Shown here: piece after piece, positions 1 to 7,676 of the stretch
How positions within the stretch are numbered: position 1 is the stretch's first letter
Layout: each line of letters begins with the position of its first letter
Assembly: GCA_902792295.1 (NCBI GenBank)
Contig: CADAZC010000005.1
Coordinates: 1 to 33,024 of the forward strand
Source of the DNA: an uncultured Eubacteriales bacterium
GTDB taxonomy: Bacteria > Bacillota > Clostridia > Christensenellales > CAG-138
Direction: 5' to 3'
Length of the DNA stretch: 33,024 nt
Notes under the pieces: model-generated
What the model was told of the DNA's origin: nothing
The model's input: the letters and a program-made list of their open reading frames with translations, nothing else
Database searches by the model: none
Translations under genes and position numbers: made by a program

Positions 1-2
1 TT

Positions 3-350
3 GAAGCCGTCCGGAAAGGGGCGGATTCGATCGGAATGATCGAAGCGGATCGGAAGGCGACGGAGCTGATTCAAAAATACCGTCCGGGGGCCTCAGTTCT
101 CAGCGTTGAAGAGATCGCGGCGCGGCTTTTCCCGGATTCACGCACCGAACCCGATCGGCGAGCGCTGAAAACTCTGCTTCATTCCGTCAGTAAATATGTT
201 CTTCTGGGGAGCATCCTGCTGGTTGCATCGCTCTTTCTGCATTATAAAATCTATCTTCGTCTCACCGCAAGCGTATGCTTTCTGCTTTATGCGCTCAAAA
301 ATCTTTATACAAAGAAAAAGGAGCGGCGTTCACCGCTCCCGATCGATTGA
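3..350 (+). CDS. C-terminal part of an unrecognised membrane protein (5' end outside window)
   Basis: The reading frame is open from the first bases of the window to a TGA at 348-350, so the gene starts upstream; the ATG at 36 is probably internal because the codons before it read on without a stop. The visible part has a charged, soluble stretch of about 60 residues, then two hydrophobic segments (around VLLGSILLVASLFL and LTASVCFLLYALKNL) separated by a short basic turn, and a Lys/Arg-rich tail. This suggests two closely spaced membrane helices at the C-terminus with a positive cytoplasmic end. I do not recognise the family. It converges on selD, its stop lying 3 bases from the selD stop, and its last codons overlap the hairpin that terminates the selD operon. 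Confidence 0.6.
   Translation, partial: EAVRKGADSIGMIEADRKATELIQKYRPGASVLSVEEIAARLFPDSRTEPDRRALKTLLHSVSKYVLLGSILLVASLFLHYKIYLRLTASVCFLLYALKNLYTKKKERRSPLPID
311..339 (-). terminator. Rho-independent terminator of the yqeC-selD operon
   Basis: On the minus strand a 7-bp GC-rich stem (320-326 pairs with 333-339, loop 327-332) is followed by a T-rich tract (complement of 311-319). It lies just after the selD stop but inside the last codons of the converging membrane-protein gene. Confidence 0.8.
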
Positions 351-353
351 TCG

Positions 354-1388
354 TTATATAAGCCGGATCGCTTTCCCGGATTCCGGAACGATCCGTCCGA
401 CGCGCTGTACGCACGGAACACGGCCCCTGAGCGCTTCGAACGCCGCGTCGGCGTCCTGTTCCGGGACGGCAGCGAGCAGCCCGCCGGACGTTTGCGGATC
501 GAACAGGAGATCGCAGACCGCAAGCTCCGTATCGCCCGTATCGACGGCGTGCTCGGCAAACGTGCGGTTCCGGTACATGCCTTCGGGCAGAACGCCGATC
601 CGCGCGAATTCGAGCGCTTCGGGGATCAGCGCGATATCGCGGACATTGATTTCCGCGGAAACGGACGAACCGCTGCACATCTCATAGAGATGCCCGAGGA
701 AGGAGAATCCCGTCACATCGGTGCAGGCGTGGACGTCAAAGTTCACCAGAACATCCCTCGCATCCTTGTTCAGCGTGGTCATCAGCCGGATCATCTGGTC
801 CCGCGTTTCCGGTTCAAGAAGGTCGCCGCGCTGCGCCGCGGTGAGCACGCCGATGCCGAGCGGCTTCGTCAGAAGCAGAACGTCGCCCGGTTTTGCGCCG
901 TGGTTCTTCCACAGCTTGCCGGGATGCACGAAGCCGGTCACGGACAGACCGTATTTCGGCTCCTCGTCGTAGATGCTGTGCCCGCCGCAGATGATCGCAC
1001 CGGCTTCCGCGCACTTCTCATATCCGCCGCGCAGGATCTCGTGTACGGCTTCCTTCGGCATGGATTTCGGCACGCACATGATATTCAACGCCAGCTTCGG
1101 CTCGCCGCCCATCGCGTAAATATCCGACAGCGCGTTCGTTGCCGCAATCTGTCCGAACGTAAACGGATCGTCGGCAATCGGGGGAAAGAAATCCAGCGTC
1201 TGCACAAGCGCAAGATCGTCCTTGATCCGGTACACCGCCGCATCGTCGCTCTTATCGAATCCGACCAGCAGATTGTCGTCCCGCAGGGTCGGAAGATCGG
1301 AGAGGATCTTTGCAAGCACGCCGGCGCCGACCTTTGCGCCGCAGCCCGCACAGCTTGCGAGCTTCGTCAGTTTCACATCTTCGCCCAT
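354..1388 (-). CDS. selD: Selenide, water dikinase (selenophosphate synthase)
   Basis: SelD makes selenophosphate from selenide and ATP, the activated selenium donor for selenocysteine, 2-selenouridine and the labile selenium cofactor of some molybdenum hydroxylases. The 344-residue length is normal for the family. The N-terminal catalytic segment reads CAGCGAK, placing Cys16 and Lys19 where E. coli SelD has Cys17 and Lys20; many relatives carry selenocysteine here, this one Cys. The ATP-binding AIRS-type domains follow. The start is fixed by GGAGG (1395-1399) six bases before the ATG, and xdhC ends one base upstream, so this is the last gene of yqeC-yqeB-xdhC-selD. With no selA, selB or selenoprotein in view, the context points to the hydroxylase cofactor as the use of the selenophosphate (inference). 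Confidence 0.95.
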   Translation of the reverse strand: MGEDVKLTKLASCAGCGAKVGAGVLAKILSDLPTLRDDNLLVGFDKSDDAAVYRIKDDLALVQTLDFFPPIADDPFTFGQIAATNALSDIYAMGGEPKLALNIMCVPKSMPKEAVHEILRGGYEKCAEAGAIICGGHSIYDEEPKYGLSVTGFVHPGKLWKNHGAKPGDVLLLTKPLGIGVLTAAQRGDLLEPETRDQMIRLMTTLNKDARDVLVNFDVHACTDVTGFSFLGHLYEMCSGSSVSAEINVRDIALIPEALEFARIGVLPEGMYRNRTFAEHAVDTGDTELAVCDLLFDPQTSGGLLAAVPEQDADAAFEALRGRVPCVQRVGRIVPESGKAIRLI

Positions 1389-1389
1389 A

Positions 1390-2373
1390 CTATGCCTCCG
1401 TAATCCGGATCAGGATATCGATCTCACCGCCGCAGACCATCCCGCTTTCGGCGGCTTCCCGGTTGTTCATTTTGCAGGTATACCGTGCCGCCTTCGGGCC
1501 GTGCATAAGCATGTCCCGTGCCTTCTCAGCGGCCTCAAATTCGCCGAATCCGCCCCCGACCGAGGAAACGATCGTTCCGTCCCGTTTGACGATCATACGC
1601 GCTCCTGCGGAGCGAGGCGCGCTGCCGTGTTTGGAGATGACCGTGACCATGGCGTACGGTTCGCGGGCCGATTCGATCGCATTGCAGAGCGGAGCGTCCC
1701 ATTCGCTGCCGCGGTTCTCCGAATTCTTGACCTGAATCATCTCTCCGACAATACAGACGGCAATCTCCGCGGGCGTATTTGCGCCGATCGGAAGACCGAT
1801 GGGGGAATGGACGGTTTTAAGCTGCGCTTCGGTGTAGCCCGATTTCATAAGGTCCTGAAAGACGACCTGCACCTTCGATTTGCTCCCGATCATACCGCAG
1901 TATGCATGGGGCTTGTTCAGGATCGAGCGAAGACAAAGATTGTCGTCTCTGTGCCCGCGCGTGACGATCACGTAATAGGTGTTCGGATCGGAGATCGAAG
2001 ACAGCGCTTCGGAAAACGGCTGATTCAGAATGCAGTCCGCATCGGGGAAACGGTCGGAATTCGCAAAATCCGTTCGCTCGTCGATGACGGTCACGCGGAA
2101 GCCGACCATCTTGGCTGTTTTCGCCGTGAACACCGAAACATGACCCGCGCCGCACAGAACGAGATGCGGCGGCGTGGTAATGCGCTCGATCAGAACGCCG
2201 TCCGAAACCGCCGGAAGATTTTCCGGATCGACCGAATCGGGAATCAATGACGCGTCACCTGCAACCTGTTCACCGTCCCGAACGGCAATCTCGCCCATAC
2301 GAGGTCCCTCGATCGCGCTGAACAGAAGGGGCGACCGTCCGTTTTTGATCGCTTCGACAACCGCTTTAAACAT
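1390..2373 (-). CDS. xdhC: XdhC/CoxI-family molybdenum hydroxylase maturation factor with reversed domain order
   Basis: XdhC proteins bind the sulfurated molybdenum cofactor and insert it into xanthine dehydrogenase-like enzymes. The 327-residue product has an XdhC Rossmann domain near the N-terminus (HLVLCGAGHVS, then VIVTRGHRDDN and HSPIGLPIGANTPAEIAV). The CoxI-type domain (GSAPRSAGARMIV, SVGGGFGEFEA, then MVCGGEIDIL) lies at the C-terminus. In textbook XdhC the CoxI domain comes first, so this one looks permuted. An in-frame ATG exists at 2391, but the strong GAAAGGAGG at 2381-2389 sits 7 bases before the ATG at 2373, which I take as the start. The first codons overlap the yqeB end by 8 bases, indicating translational coupling. 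Confidence 0.88.
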   Translation of the reverse strand: MFKAVVEAIKNGRSPLLFSAIEGPRMGEIAVRDGEQVAGDASLIPDSVDPENLPAVSDGVLIERITTPPHLVLCGAGHVSVFTAKTAKMVGFRVTVIDERTDFANSDRFPDADCILNQPFSEALSSISDPNTYYVIVTRGHRDDNLCLRSILNKPHAYCGMIGSKSKVQVVFQDLMKSGYTEAQLKTVHSPIGLPIGANTPAEIAVCIVGEMIQVKNSENRGSEWDAPLCNAIESAREPYAMVTVISKHGSAPRSAGARMIVKRDGTIVSSVGGGFGEFEAAEKARDMLMHGPKAARYTCKMNNREAAESGMVCGGEIDILIRITEA

Positions 2374-3163
2374 GTGCATTCCTCCTTTCAAGCATCAGGA
2401 TCGCTTCGAGGACACCGCCTCCGATTGCGCGCGCCTTGTCGGAAACGGTATAGCAATGCTCCGGAACGGGGCGAGGATCGATATCGCCGCTCTTCATGCC
2501 CTTAAAAACGGGCGTTCCGGTCGGCAGCAGCCCGCGGATCACACCGTCTAACGGCGCGGAGATGCATACGCCGTCCACCGAAGCAACGGACTCACCCTTT
2601 TTCACGATGTCGCCGATCTTCCGGATCTCGGCAAATGTTCCGTCCTGCGGCGCGCGCAGAACGCGTTCGGTCGTAAAGCCGCTGATGTTTCCCGGAATGC
2701 CGGTATTCGGAGCGGCGGGACCTTCGAGGATCACACGTCCGAGATCGTGTCCGCGCATCGTCTCGATCACGGCATGGCAGTCGACGCCCGCGGTAAATCC
2801 CGGGCCGAGCGCGATCACGACCGGCGCGTCGGTGATTTTTGTTCCGAGGTTGCGCTTTGCGAGGATCGCATCGACGACGACATCCGGGTGCAGCGAGCGA
2901 ATACACGCCGCCTTCGGATCGGCGAGCACGGCGATATGTTCTTTTTGCAGGATCGGATCGACCGCTTCCGCCGAATCCGCATACTCCGCCGTGACGTCCT
3001 CAACCGTAAACGATCCGTTCAGGATCGCCTCGGAAAAACAGACCGTCCGGCGGATCGACGTCGGATGATCGAGATCGGTCATCACGATCGGATAACCGCA
3101 ATGCGCAAGACGCACGGCAACGCCGCTCGCAAGATCGCCCGCACCTTTGATCAGAATCAACAT
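2366..3163 (-). CDS. yqeB: YqeB/EF2563-type selenium-dependent molybdenum hydroxylase accessory protein
   Basis: The 265-residue protein begins MLILIKGAGDLASGVA, a Gly-rich Rossmann-like start typical of the YqeB family that accompanies selenium-dependent molybdenum hydroxylases. Its biochemical role is not established; genomic studies place it in delivery of selenium or the labile cofactor. A segment around residues 150-215 (TERVLRAPQDGTF, KKGESVASVDG, PLDGVIRGLLPTG) resembles a lipoyl/biotinyl-like barrel, which is my reading and not a known assignment. The gene overlaps yqeC by 7 bases and xdhC by 8, so the three are expected to be co-translated. Order and identity match the known yqeC-yqeB-xdhC-selD type of cluster. 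Confidence 0.9.
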   Translation of the reverse strand: MLILIKGAGDLASGVAVRLAHCGYPIVMTDLDHPTSIRRTVCFSEAILNGSFTVEDVTAEYADSAEAVDPILQKEHIAVLADPKAACIRSLHPDVVVDAILAKRNLGTKITDAPVVIALGPGFTAGVDCHAVIETMRGHDLGRVILEGPAAPNTGIPGNISGFTTERVLRAPQDGTFAEIRKIGDIVKKGESVASVDGVCISAPLDGVIRGLLPTGTPVFKGMKSGDIDPRPVPEHCYTVSDKARAIGGGVLEAILMLERRNAHV

Positions 3164-3828
3164 TCATGCCTCCACAGCGTTTTGATGGGTTCCTCAGTTT
3201 CATAAGCCGTGACCGCTGCCGGTACAAAAAACAGCTTTGCGATCGATTCGGCTTTTCTTTGCAGTTTGTCGTCGTCCGCCTTATTGACGATCACGCCGTC
3301 GCAGCGCGGATAGGTCGAAACAACAGTTCGGATCATTTCCGGCGTAACGGGATCATCAACGGAAGCGCGGCAGATTTCCGCATACCGTTCCGGGCGGTGC
3401 GCGACCTCCCGGATCGGCTTTCCGAGCCCGTCGACGCCGATCAGCACAAGCACCGTGTTCGCCTCGGGCGGAATAACCGGCTCATGCGGCGCATGCGCTT
3501 TCAAAGGAAGCTGTCTCGATCCGTCCGCTTCGACAAGCACGTAATCCACTAATCGGACCAGCTCCGAAAACGGCTGTTCCGGCGCCGAGAGCTTCGCGCC
3601 GTCGATCGTTCCGGTCGAAACGACCTCGCCCGGCTTCAGATGTTCGGAAAGGCGGGGGAGATACGGAACCTGCGGCGGGCGCAGGATATGCGTGGACGTG
3701 CAGACGATGACGGAACCCTTTTCGCGCAGTTCTTCCGCAAGATAATACATCGTCGACGTTTTTCCGCCGCCGCCGATCAGCGCCGTGACGCCTTTTTTTA
3801 TTCCGAAAAATGAACAAAGACTCTGCAT
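3157..3828 (-). CDS. yqeC: YqeC-type selenium cofactor biosynthesis protein (P-loop)
   Basis: The 223-residue protein has a nucleotide-binding loop, GGGGKTS, at residues 19-25, followed by VIVCTSTHILRP and later VDYVLVEADGSRQLPLK and GVDGLGKPI. These features are characteristic of the YqeC family, found with selenium-dependent molybdenum hydroxylases and thought to act in selenium cofactor synthesis. A TTG at 3873 would give a longer protein, but its extra residues look unnatural and would overlap the promoter. The ATG at 3828 has GAGG five bases upstream and gives the usual family start. It is the first gene of its operon, with a candidate promoter directly upstream. Confidence 0.88.
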   Translation of the reverse strand: MQSLCSFFGIKKGVTALIGGGGKTSTMYYLAEELREKGSVIVCTSTHILRPPQVPYLPRLSEHLKPGEVVSTGTIDGAKLSAPEQPFSELVRLVDYVLVEADGSRQLPLKAHAPHEPVIPPEANTVLVLIGVDGLGKPIREVAHRPERYAEICRASVDDPVTPEMIRTVVSTYPRCDGVIVNKADDDKLQRKAESIAKLFFVPAAVTAYETEEPIKTLWRHEC

Positions 3829-3851
3829 AGGAACCTCGCTATTCTTTTTGA

Positions 3852-3880
3852 AGAATAACACATTCCGCACCAAAAGTAAA
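3852..3880 (-). promoter_or_regulatory. Candidate promoter of the yqeC-yqeB-xdhC-selD operon
   Basis: On the minus strand TTTACT (3875-3880) is followed after 17 bases by TATTCT (3852-3857), about 25 bases before the yqeC start. The -35 match is modest. Confidence 0.5.
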
Positions 3881-3904
3881 GAAAAGGGACGTCGCCGTCC
3901 CTTT
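3876..3904 (-). terminator. Terminator after the lipoprotein gene
   Basis: A 9-bp stem (AAAGGGACG, 3883-3891, pairing with 3896-3904, loop 3892-3895) lies 13 bases after the lipoprotein stop. On the minus strand a TCTTTACTTTT tract follows. The tract is shared with the -35 of the yqeC promoter. Confidence 0.75.
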
Positions 3905-3917
3905 CATTTTTATCGGA

Positions 3918-5429
3918 TCAATACCCGTGTCCGAGATCGATGATGCTGCCATCGATCGCATTGACGGCAAGGACCACGCCGGTCATTTGTTCGTCGATCA
4001 TTTCCTGCGTAACCGGTTCGCGGTAATTCGAGACCTTTTTTCCGTAGAATACCCATGCAGGGATATATAATCCGGTGCGTCCCTGCTCGTTCTTTTCACG
4101 AACACGGACCAGCGAAAGTTCCACACGGGAAATCAGCACGTCAATATAGACCGGTCTGTCGTTATGATCCGTCTGCGCGTCATAGATGATAACGCTCATG
4201 TTTTCAAAGATATTCGCTGCCTGTTCAAGCGTCAGCACGGCTGCATCGCTGCTGATCAGTTTGGTCACCTGAACCGGGTAGTGCCAATTCAGTGAGTTGA
4301 TGCCCTTGCTGTCGACAAGGAAGCGGATCGTTTCATAGTCCCATGGAATTTCAACCTCTTCAAACATATATGACTCGCATTGCGTCAGGTATGCGACGGG
4401 CATTCCGTACACGGTGCGGACAAAATCGATGAAATAGATGCAGTCGTCGACCGATCCGTCCGCATTTTTCGTCACATATGCGTCGATCGACGATACCGGC
4501 TCAACGTCCGTCACGTCGAGCTCGGCGAGAAACGACCGGCAGAGCTCCGTCGCATCGTAAGGGGACATCGATTGTCCGTATGCGCAGGTGCGATCCTCCT
4601 TCGAGCAGACATGGCTGTCGAACGGCTTATCCAGATCGATCTCGCGCGGAGTATTGCTCGATTCGGAATAGCCGATCCATTTGTCCGGAGGATCCCGGTG
4701 ATAATCCAGATAGTCCTGAAAGCTCAGATCCGTTTCGGCAGGACGTCGAATTTCCAGTTGTCCGCGCTCACCGCTCGTCCGGAGTTCATAATATTGCACA
4801 TGCTTGAACACCGCAGCCGGGTCGTCATCGGTAGAGTCCATAAGCTGCATGGTTCCGTCCGAGACGACCGGCTGGATCTCTTCCGCCTCGTCCGGCGCGG
4901 TCTTATATTCTTCCTTCCATTCATTGATGCATTCGATCGCCTCTTCTTCATCCATCATTTTGTCTTCCGTTCTGCCGGTATCGACAAGCTCCTGATAGTA
5001 TGCGATCAATTCGGCAAGCTCCGCTTTGGTTGCCGGTCTGCTTTCGTTCGATACGATATACGCCGTCGTTCCCTGATAGATCTTATCAAACATCTTCTTT
5101 GCAAATGCGTCGGTGAAATATTCGCCCTTGACGCGCGTCATCGGCGCCTTGCCGGTTTCCGGCACATATACGTCCGCATCGGCGTGAATATGCAGACGAC
5201 CGTTGTCGTTGACGAAATCAAACGTATAGCGCTCGTCCATCTTCACAAGCGGATTGTCCGGCATGTCGGCGGGTTCAATGGAAACATCTTCGTTCGCATT
5301 TTTCAATTCCACCGTCTCGACCAGACGTTCCGTGTCCTTCTGCACGATAATATCGCGATCCGGCGTCGGCTGACAGGCGGTCAGCAGCAGGACCGCAACC
5401 ATGATAATCGGTAATATCTTTTGTTTCAT
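3918..5429 (-). CDS. Large predicted lipoprotein, probably of the DUF6034 type
   Basis: The 503-residue protein starts with a lipoprotein signal: MKQK, a hydrophobic stretch and the lipobox LLTAC with Cys19 as the lipidation site, followed by QPTPDRDIIVQKD. The rest is acidic, soluble and without membrane segments, so it should be anchored to the outer face of the membrane. Overall design and the QPTP...VQKDTE start resemble clostridial DUF6034 proteins of unknown function; this is from memory and only moderately sure. GGAGG precedes the ATG. It follows the response regulator and histidine kinase genes on the same strand, 77 bases downstream. A putative regulator site in that gap suggests it is an output, or an accessory sensor protein, of that two-component system. 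Confidence 0.8.
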   Translation of the reverse strand: MKQKILPIIMVAVLLLTACQPTPDRDIIVQKDTERLVETVELKNANEDVSIEPADMPDNPLVKMDERYTFDFVNDNGRLHIHADADVYVPETGKAPMTRVKGEYFTDAFAKKMFDKIYQGTTAYIVSNESRPATKAELAELIAYYQELVDTGRTEDKMMDEEEAIECINEWKEEYKTAPDEAEEIQPVVSDGTMQLMDSTDDDPAAVFKHVQYYELRTSGERGQLEIRRPAETDLSFQDYLDYHRDPPDKWIGYSESSNTPREIDLDKPFDSHVCSKEDRTCAYGQSMSPYDATELCRSFLAELDVTDVEPVSSIDAYVTKNADGSVDDCIYFIDFVRTVYGMPVAYLTQCESYMFEEVEIPWDYETIRFLVDSKGINSLNWHYPVQVTKLISSDAAVLTLEQAANIFENMSVIIYDAQTDHNDRPVYIDVLISRVELSLVRVREKNEQGRTGLYIPAWVFYGKKVSNYREPVTQEMIDEQMTGVVLAVNAIDGSIIDLGHGY

Positions 5430-5456
5430 ACGTTCATACCTCCTTTTTCTGTCGTC

Positions 5457-5502
5457 ATCATACGACAGTTCGGAAGAAAAGTCGTTTCCAAGCTGTTTCC
5501 AA
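5457..5502 (-). promoter_or_regulatory. Candidate response-regulator-controlled promoter of the lipoprotein gene
   Basis: On the minus strand two tandem 11-mers, TTGGAAACAGC (5492-5502) and TTGGAAACGAC (5481-5491), abut each other directly. They occupy the place of the -35 box of a TATGAT -10 element (5457-5462). Tandem 11-bp repeats near -35 are the typical binding layout of OmpR/PhoB-family regulators. The -10 lies within a 7-bp inverted repeat (5450-5469). Confidence 0.45.
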
Positions 5503-5506
5503 ACGG

Positions 5507-6871
5507 TTATCGTTTTGCGTCGGAAAAGCGAATAAAAATTGACGTTCCGACGCCGACTTCGCTTTCGATACGCAATTCCGCATGATGCGCATCCACGATC
5601 TGCTTCACCAGCGCAAGACCGAGTCCGCTGCCGCCGAGCTTTTTGGAGCGCGAACGATCAACCATATAGAACGGTTCGGTGATGCGTTCGATCTCCTCCT
5701 TCGGGATCCCTCTGCCGTGATCGCAGACAATAATTTGATTGTCCGCTCCGATCAGTTCGATCGTACTTTGAGGATCGGACGCCTTGATCGCGTTCTCAAT
5801 GAGATTCACGAGCGCGGATCGAAGCAGGTCAAAATCCATCTGGATCGACCGATCCTCGCATGAAACGATCAGCGAGATCTGCGCACGCGCAAGAGAATCG
5901 GCGACCGTTTCTTTCGCGGCGTCCAGAAGCGGGCGGACGGGGGAGGAAACAAGCTCGATACTTCCCTGCAGCATCACAAGTTGCATCAGCTTTTGGGAAA
6001 GCCGTTCGATCCATTTCGCCTGCTCGTTGATCCTAAGCAGCGCACGCTGCCGGTCCTCGTCCGAAACGGTCCTTGTCGTCAACGTTTCGCTGTTCAGAAG
6101 CAGCGAGGTCACAGGCGTTTTCATTTCATGACTCAAATCGTTGATAAACTGCTGTTTTCGGGCGTTCTGTTCTTTGAGCTCCGCAATGCTTTGCTCGACC
6201 GCGTCCGCCATCGTGTTGAAATCCTCTGCCAAAAGTCCGATCTCATCCCGGTTTTTTACCGCAATTCGGGCGTGATAATCGCCGCCGGCGATCCTTCGCG
6301 CAACGGACTGGAGCTTTTTGACGGGGCGCAGGGAAGCGGACAGCAGGAAATAGGTCAACAGGAAAAACAGCGCCGTGACCGCGGCGCCGACGCCCGCGCA
6401 TTTCCATGCAAGCGCGCGCATGTCACGGTCGATTCCGGAGAGGTCCGTCACCATCGTCAACCGGAATCTCTGGTTCGAACAGTATACGTATTCCCCGGTC
6501 AGAAGGACATTTTTGCCGAATACGCGAACAAAAACCTGATTTGATTCTCTGTAGTCCTCATTTATATTCATGTACGAATCGGGCGAGAAGCCGACGTTAT
6601 TGATCAGATAGTTTCCGTCACGGGAGAGCGTGAACGCATCGGACGAATCGACGTCGTGCACCTTATAGATCATATAGGTGTCGATCACGTCAGCATCCAG
6701 ATCGACACTCGAGATCGTTCTGCGCGCTTCAATAAACGCTTCTTCGGCCTTTTCCGCGGCGTCAGAATGCATCTGTTCTCTGACAATGCCGAGAATCAGC
6801 GTGCAGCAGACCGTGACCGCAACGGCGATCAGCGTACAGGCGCAGAGCAGAATCCTTGTTTTCAGCCGCAT
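5507..6871 (-). CDS. Membrane sensor histidine kinase
   Basis: The 454-residue protein has the standard layout of a HAMP-type sensor kinase. It has a first membrane helix at about residues 7-30, an extracellular sensing region at about 31-155, and a second helix at about 158-180. A HAMP domain follows at about 180-233. The dimerisation and phosphoacceptor segment contains DLSHEMKTP with His248. The ATPase domain has an N-box around Asn360, DHGRGIP at 384-390 and GGSGLGLAL at 413-421. Its ATG follows the response-regulator stop with no gap, so the pair is translationally coupled. The signal sensed is not evident from the sequence. Confidence 0.93.
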   Translation of the reverse strand: MRLKTRILLCACTLIAVAVTVCCTLILGIVREQMHSDAAEKAEEAFIEARRTISSVDLDADVIDTYMIYKVHDVDSSDAFTLSRDGNYLINNVGFSPDSYMNINEDYRESNQVFVRVFGKNVLLTGEYVYCSNQRFRLTMVTDLSGIDRDMRALAWKCAGVGAAVTALFFLLTYFLLSASLRPVKKLQSVARRIAGGDYHARIAVKNRDEIGLLAEDFNTMADAVEQSIAELKEQNARKQQFINDLSHEMKTPVTSLLLNSETLTTRTVSDEDRQRALLRINEQAKWIERLSQKLMQLVMLQGSIELVSSPVRPLLDAAKETVADSLARAQISLIVSCEDRSIQMDFDLLRSALVNLIENAIKASDPQSTIELIGADNQIIVCDHGRGIPKEEIERITEPFYMVDRSRSKKLGGSGLGLALVKQIVDAHHAELRIESEVGVGTSIFIRFSDAKR

Positions 6872-7531
6872 TCAGTCCTCCAGACGATATCCGAGCTTGG
6901 TTACGGAAACGATATTCAGCTCCGAACCGAGCTTTTTTCTCAGATGCGCAACGTGAATATCGACCGTACGCGTGCCGCCGGCAAAATCGAATCCCCAGAC
7001 CTCGTTCAGAAGCCGGTCTCTCGACAGCGTGCAGTTTTTGAACTTCAGAAGCATTGCAAGGAGATCGAATTCCAGCGGCTGCAGCAAAACGACGTTGTCT
7101 CCCTGTTGCACCCTGCGCTTCTGCAGGTCGACGGTGATCGTTTTATAGCGCAGAACGCTGTTCAGCTTTCCGGTCCGTGCCAGGATTTTTTCGATGCGGA
7201 CAAGCAGTTCGAGCATTTCAAACGGCTTGACGATATAGTCCTCGGCTCCGAGCCGAAGTCCTTTGATCCTGGAGGAAAGATCCGATTTTGCCGTCAGGTA
7301 CAAAACAGGAATATTGTACCGTTCCATGTGTTCCATCAGAGAAAACCCGTCCAGGTTCGGAAGCATCACATCGAGCAGCGCGAGATCGAAGTTGTGGTCG
7401 TCCGCAAGGAATGACGCCGCTTCCGCACCGTCGTCTATGATTTTATAGTCGTAATCGGACAGCATCAAATTCAGTCCGATCGCTTCCGCGATCGCAGCGT
7501 CGTCCTCAACGATAAGAATACGATTCTTCAT
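6872..7531 (-). CDS. OmpR/PhoB-family response regulator
   Basis: The 219-residue protein has an N-terminal receiver domain with acidic pocket residues (VEDD), phosphoacceptor Asp54 in LLDVMLP, Thr80 and Lys102 in VKPFE. Its C-terminal winged-helix DNA-binding domain contains LTPLE-like LLQPLEFDLL, DRLLNEVWG and RTVDIHVAHLRKKL. A GTG at 7543 is in frame, but no ribosome site precedes it. The ATG at 7531 has a G-rich site just upstream and begins MKNRILIVEDD, the usual family start. It heads the operon regulator-kinase-lipoprotein. A GGAAACGA word in its own upstream region resembles the tandem repeat in front of the lipoprotein gene, so autoregulation is possible. Confidence 0.93.
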   Translation of the reverse strand: MKNRILIVEDDAAIAEAIGLNLMLSDYDYKIIDDGAEAASFLADDHNFDLALLDVMLPNLDGFSLMEHMERYNIPVLYLTAKSDLSSRIKGLRLGAEDYIVKPFEMLELLVRIEKILARTGKLNSVLRYKTITVDLQKRRVQQGDNVVLLQPLEFDLLAMLLKFKNCTLSRDRLLNEVWGFDFAGGTRTVDIHVAHLRKKLGSELNIVSVTKLGYRLED

Positions 7532-7553
7532 GATTGCCCCCACTCATGTTTTC

Positions 7554-7583
7554 AATATACAGTTTATCACATTCATGCAACAA
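7554..7583 (-). promoter_or_regulatory. Candidate promoter of the response regulator gene
   Basis: On the minus strand TTGTTG (7578-7583) and TATATT (7554-7559) are 18 bases apart, just upstream of the regulator gene. A single TCGGAAACGAA word lies upstream near 7595-7605. Confidence 0.45.
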
Positions 7584-7633
7584 AAAAGTAGCAAATTCGT
7601 TTCCGATTTGTAATTGTTTTGTTATCATTGCAT

Positions 7634-7662
7634 AAAAAGAAGAGACGTAGATGCGTCTCTTC
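7634..7662 (-). terminator. Terminator of the phosphofructokinase gene
   Basis: A perfect 9-bp stem (7639-7647 with 7654-7662, loop 7648-7653) is followed on the minus strand by TTTTT (complement of 7634-7638). It lies 14 bases after the stop codon. Confidence 0.88.
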
Positions 7663-7676
7663 CTTTCGTGATGATT

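Noticed and set aside
4380..5414. A 344-codon plus-strand frame opposite the lipoprotein
   Set aside because: The minus-strand frame has a signal peptide, lipobox and ribosome site; the plus frame is Arg/His-rich with no start signal.
5450..5469. Inverted repeat CTGTCGT/ACGACAG as a terminator between the kinase and lipoprotein genes
   Set aside because: On the minus strand it is followed by AGAAAAAGGAGG, not by a T run, and it contains the candidate -10 box.
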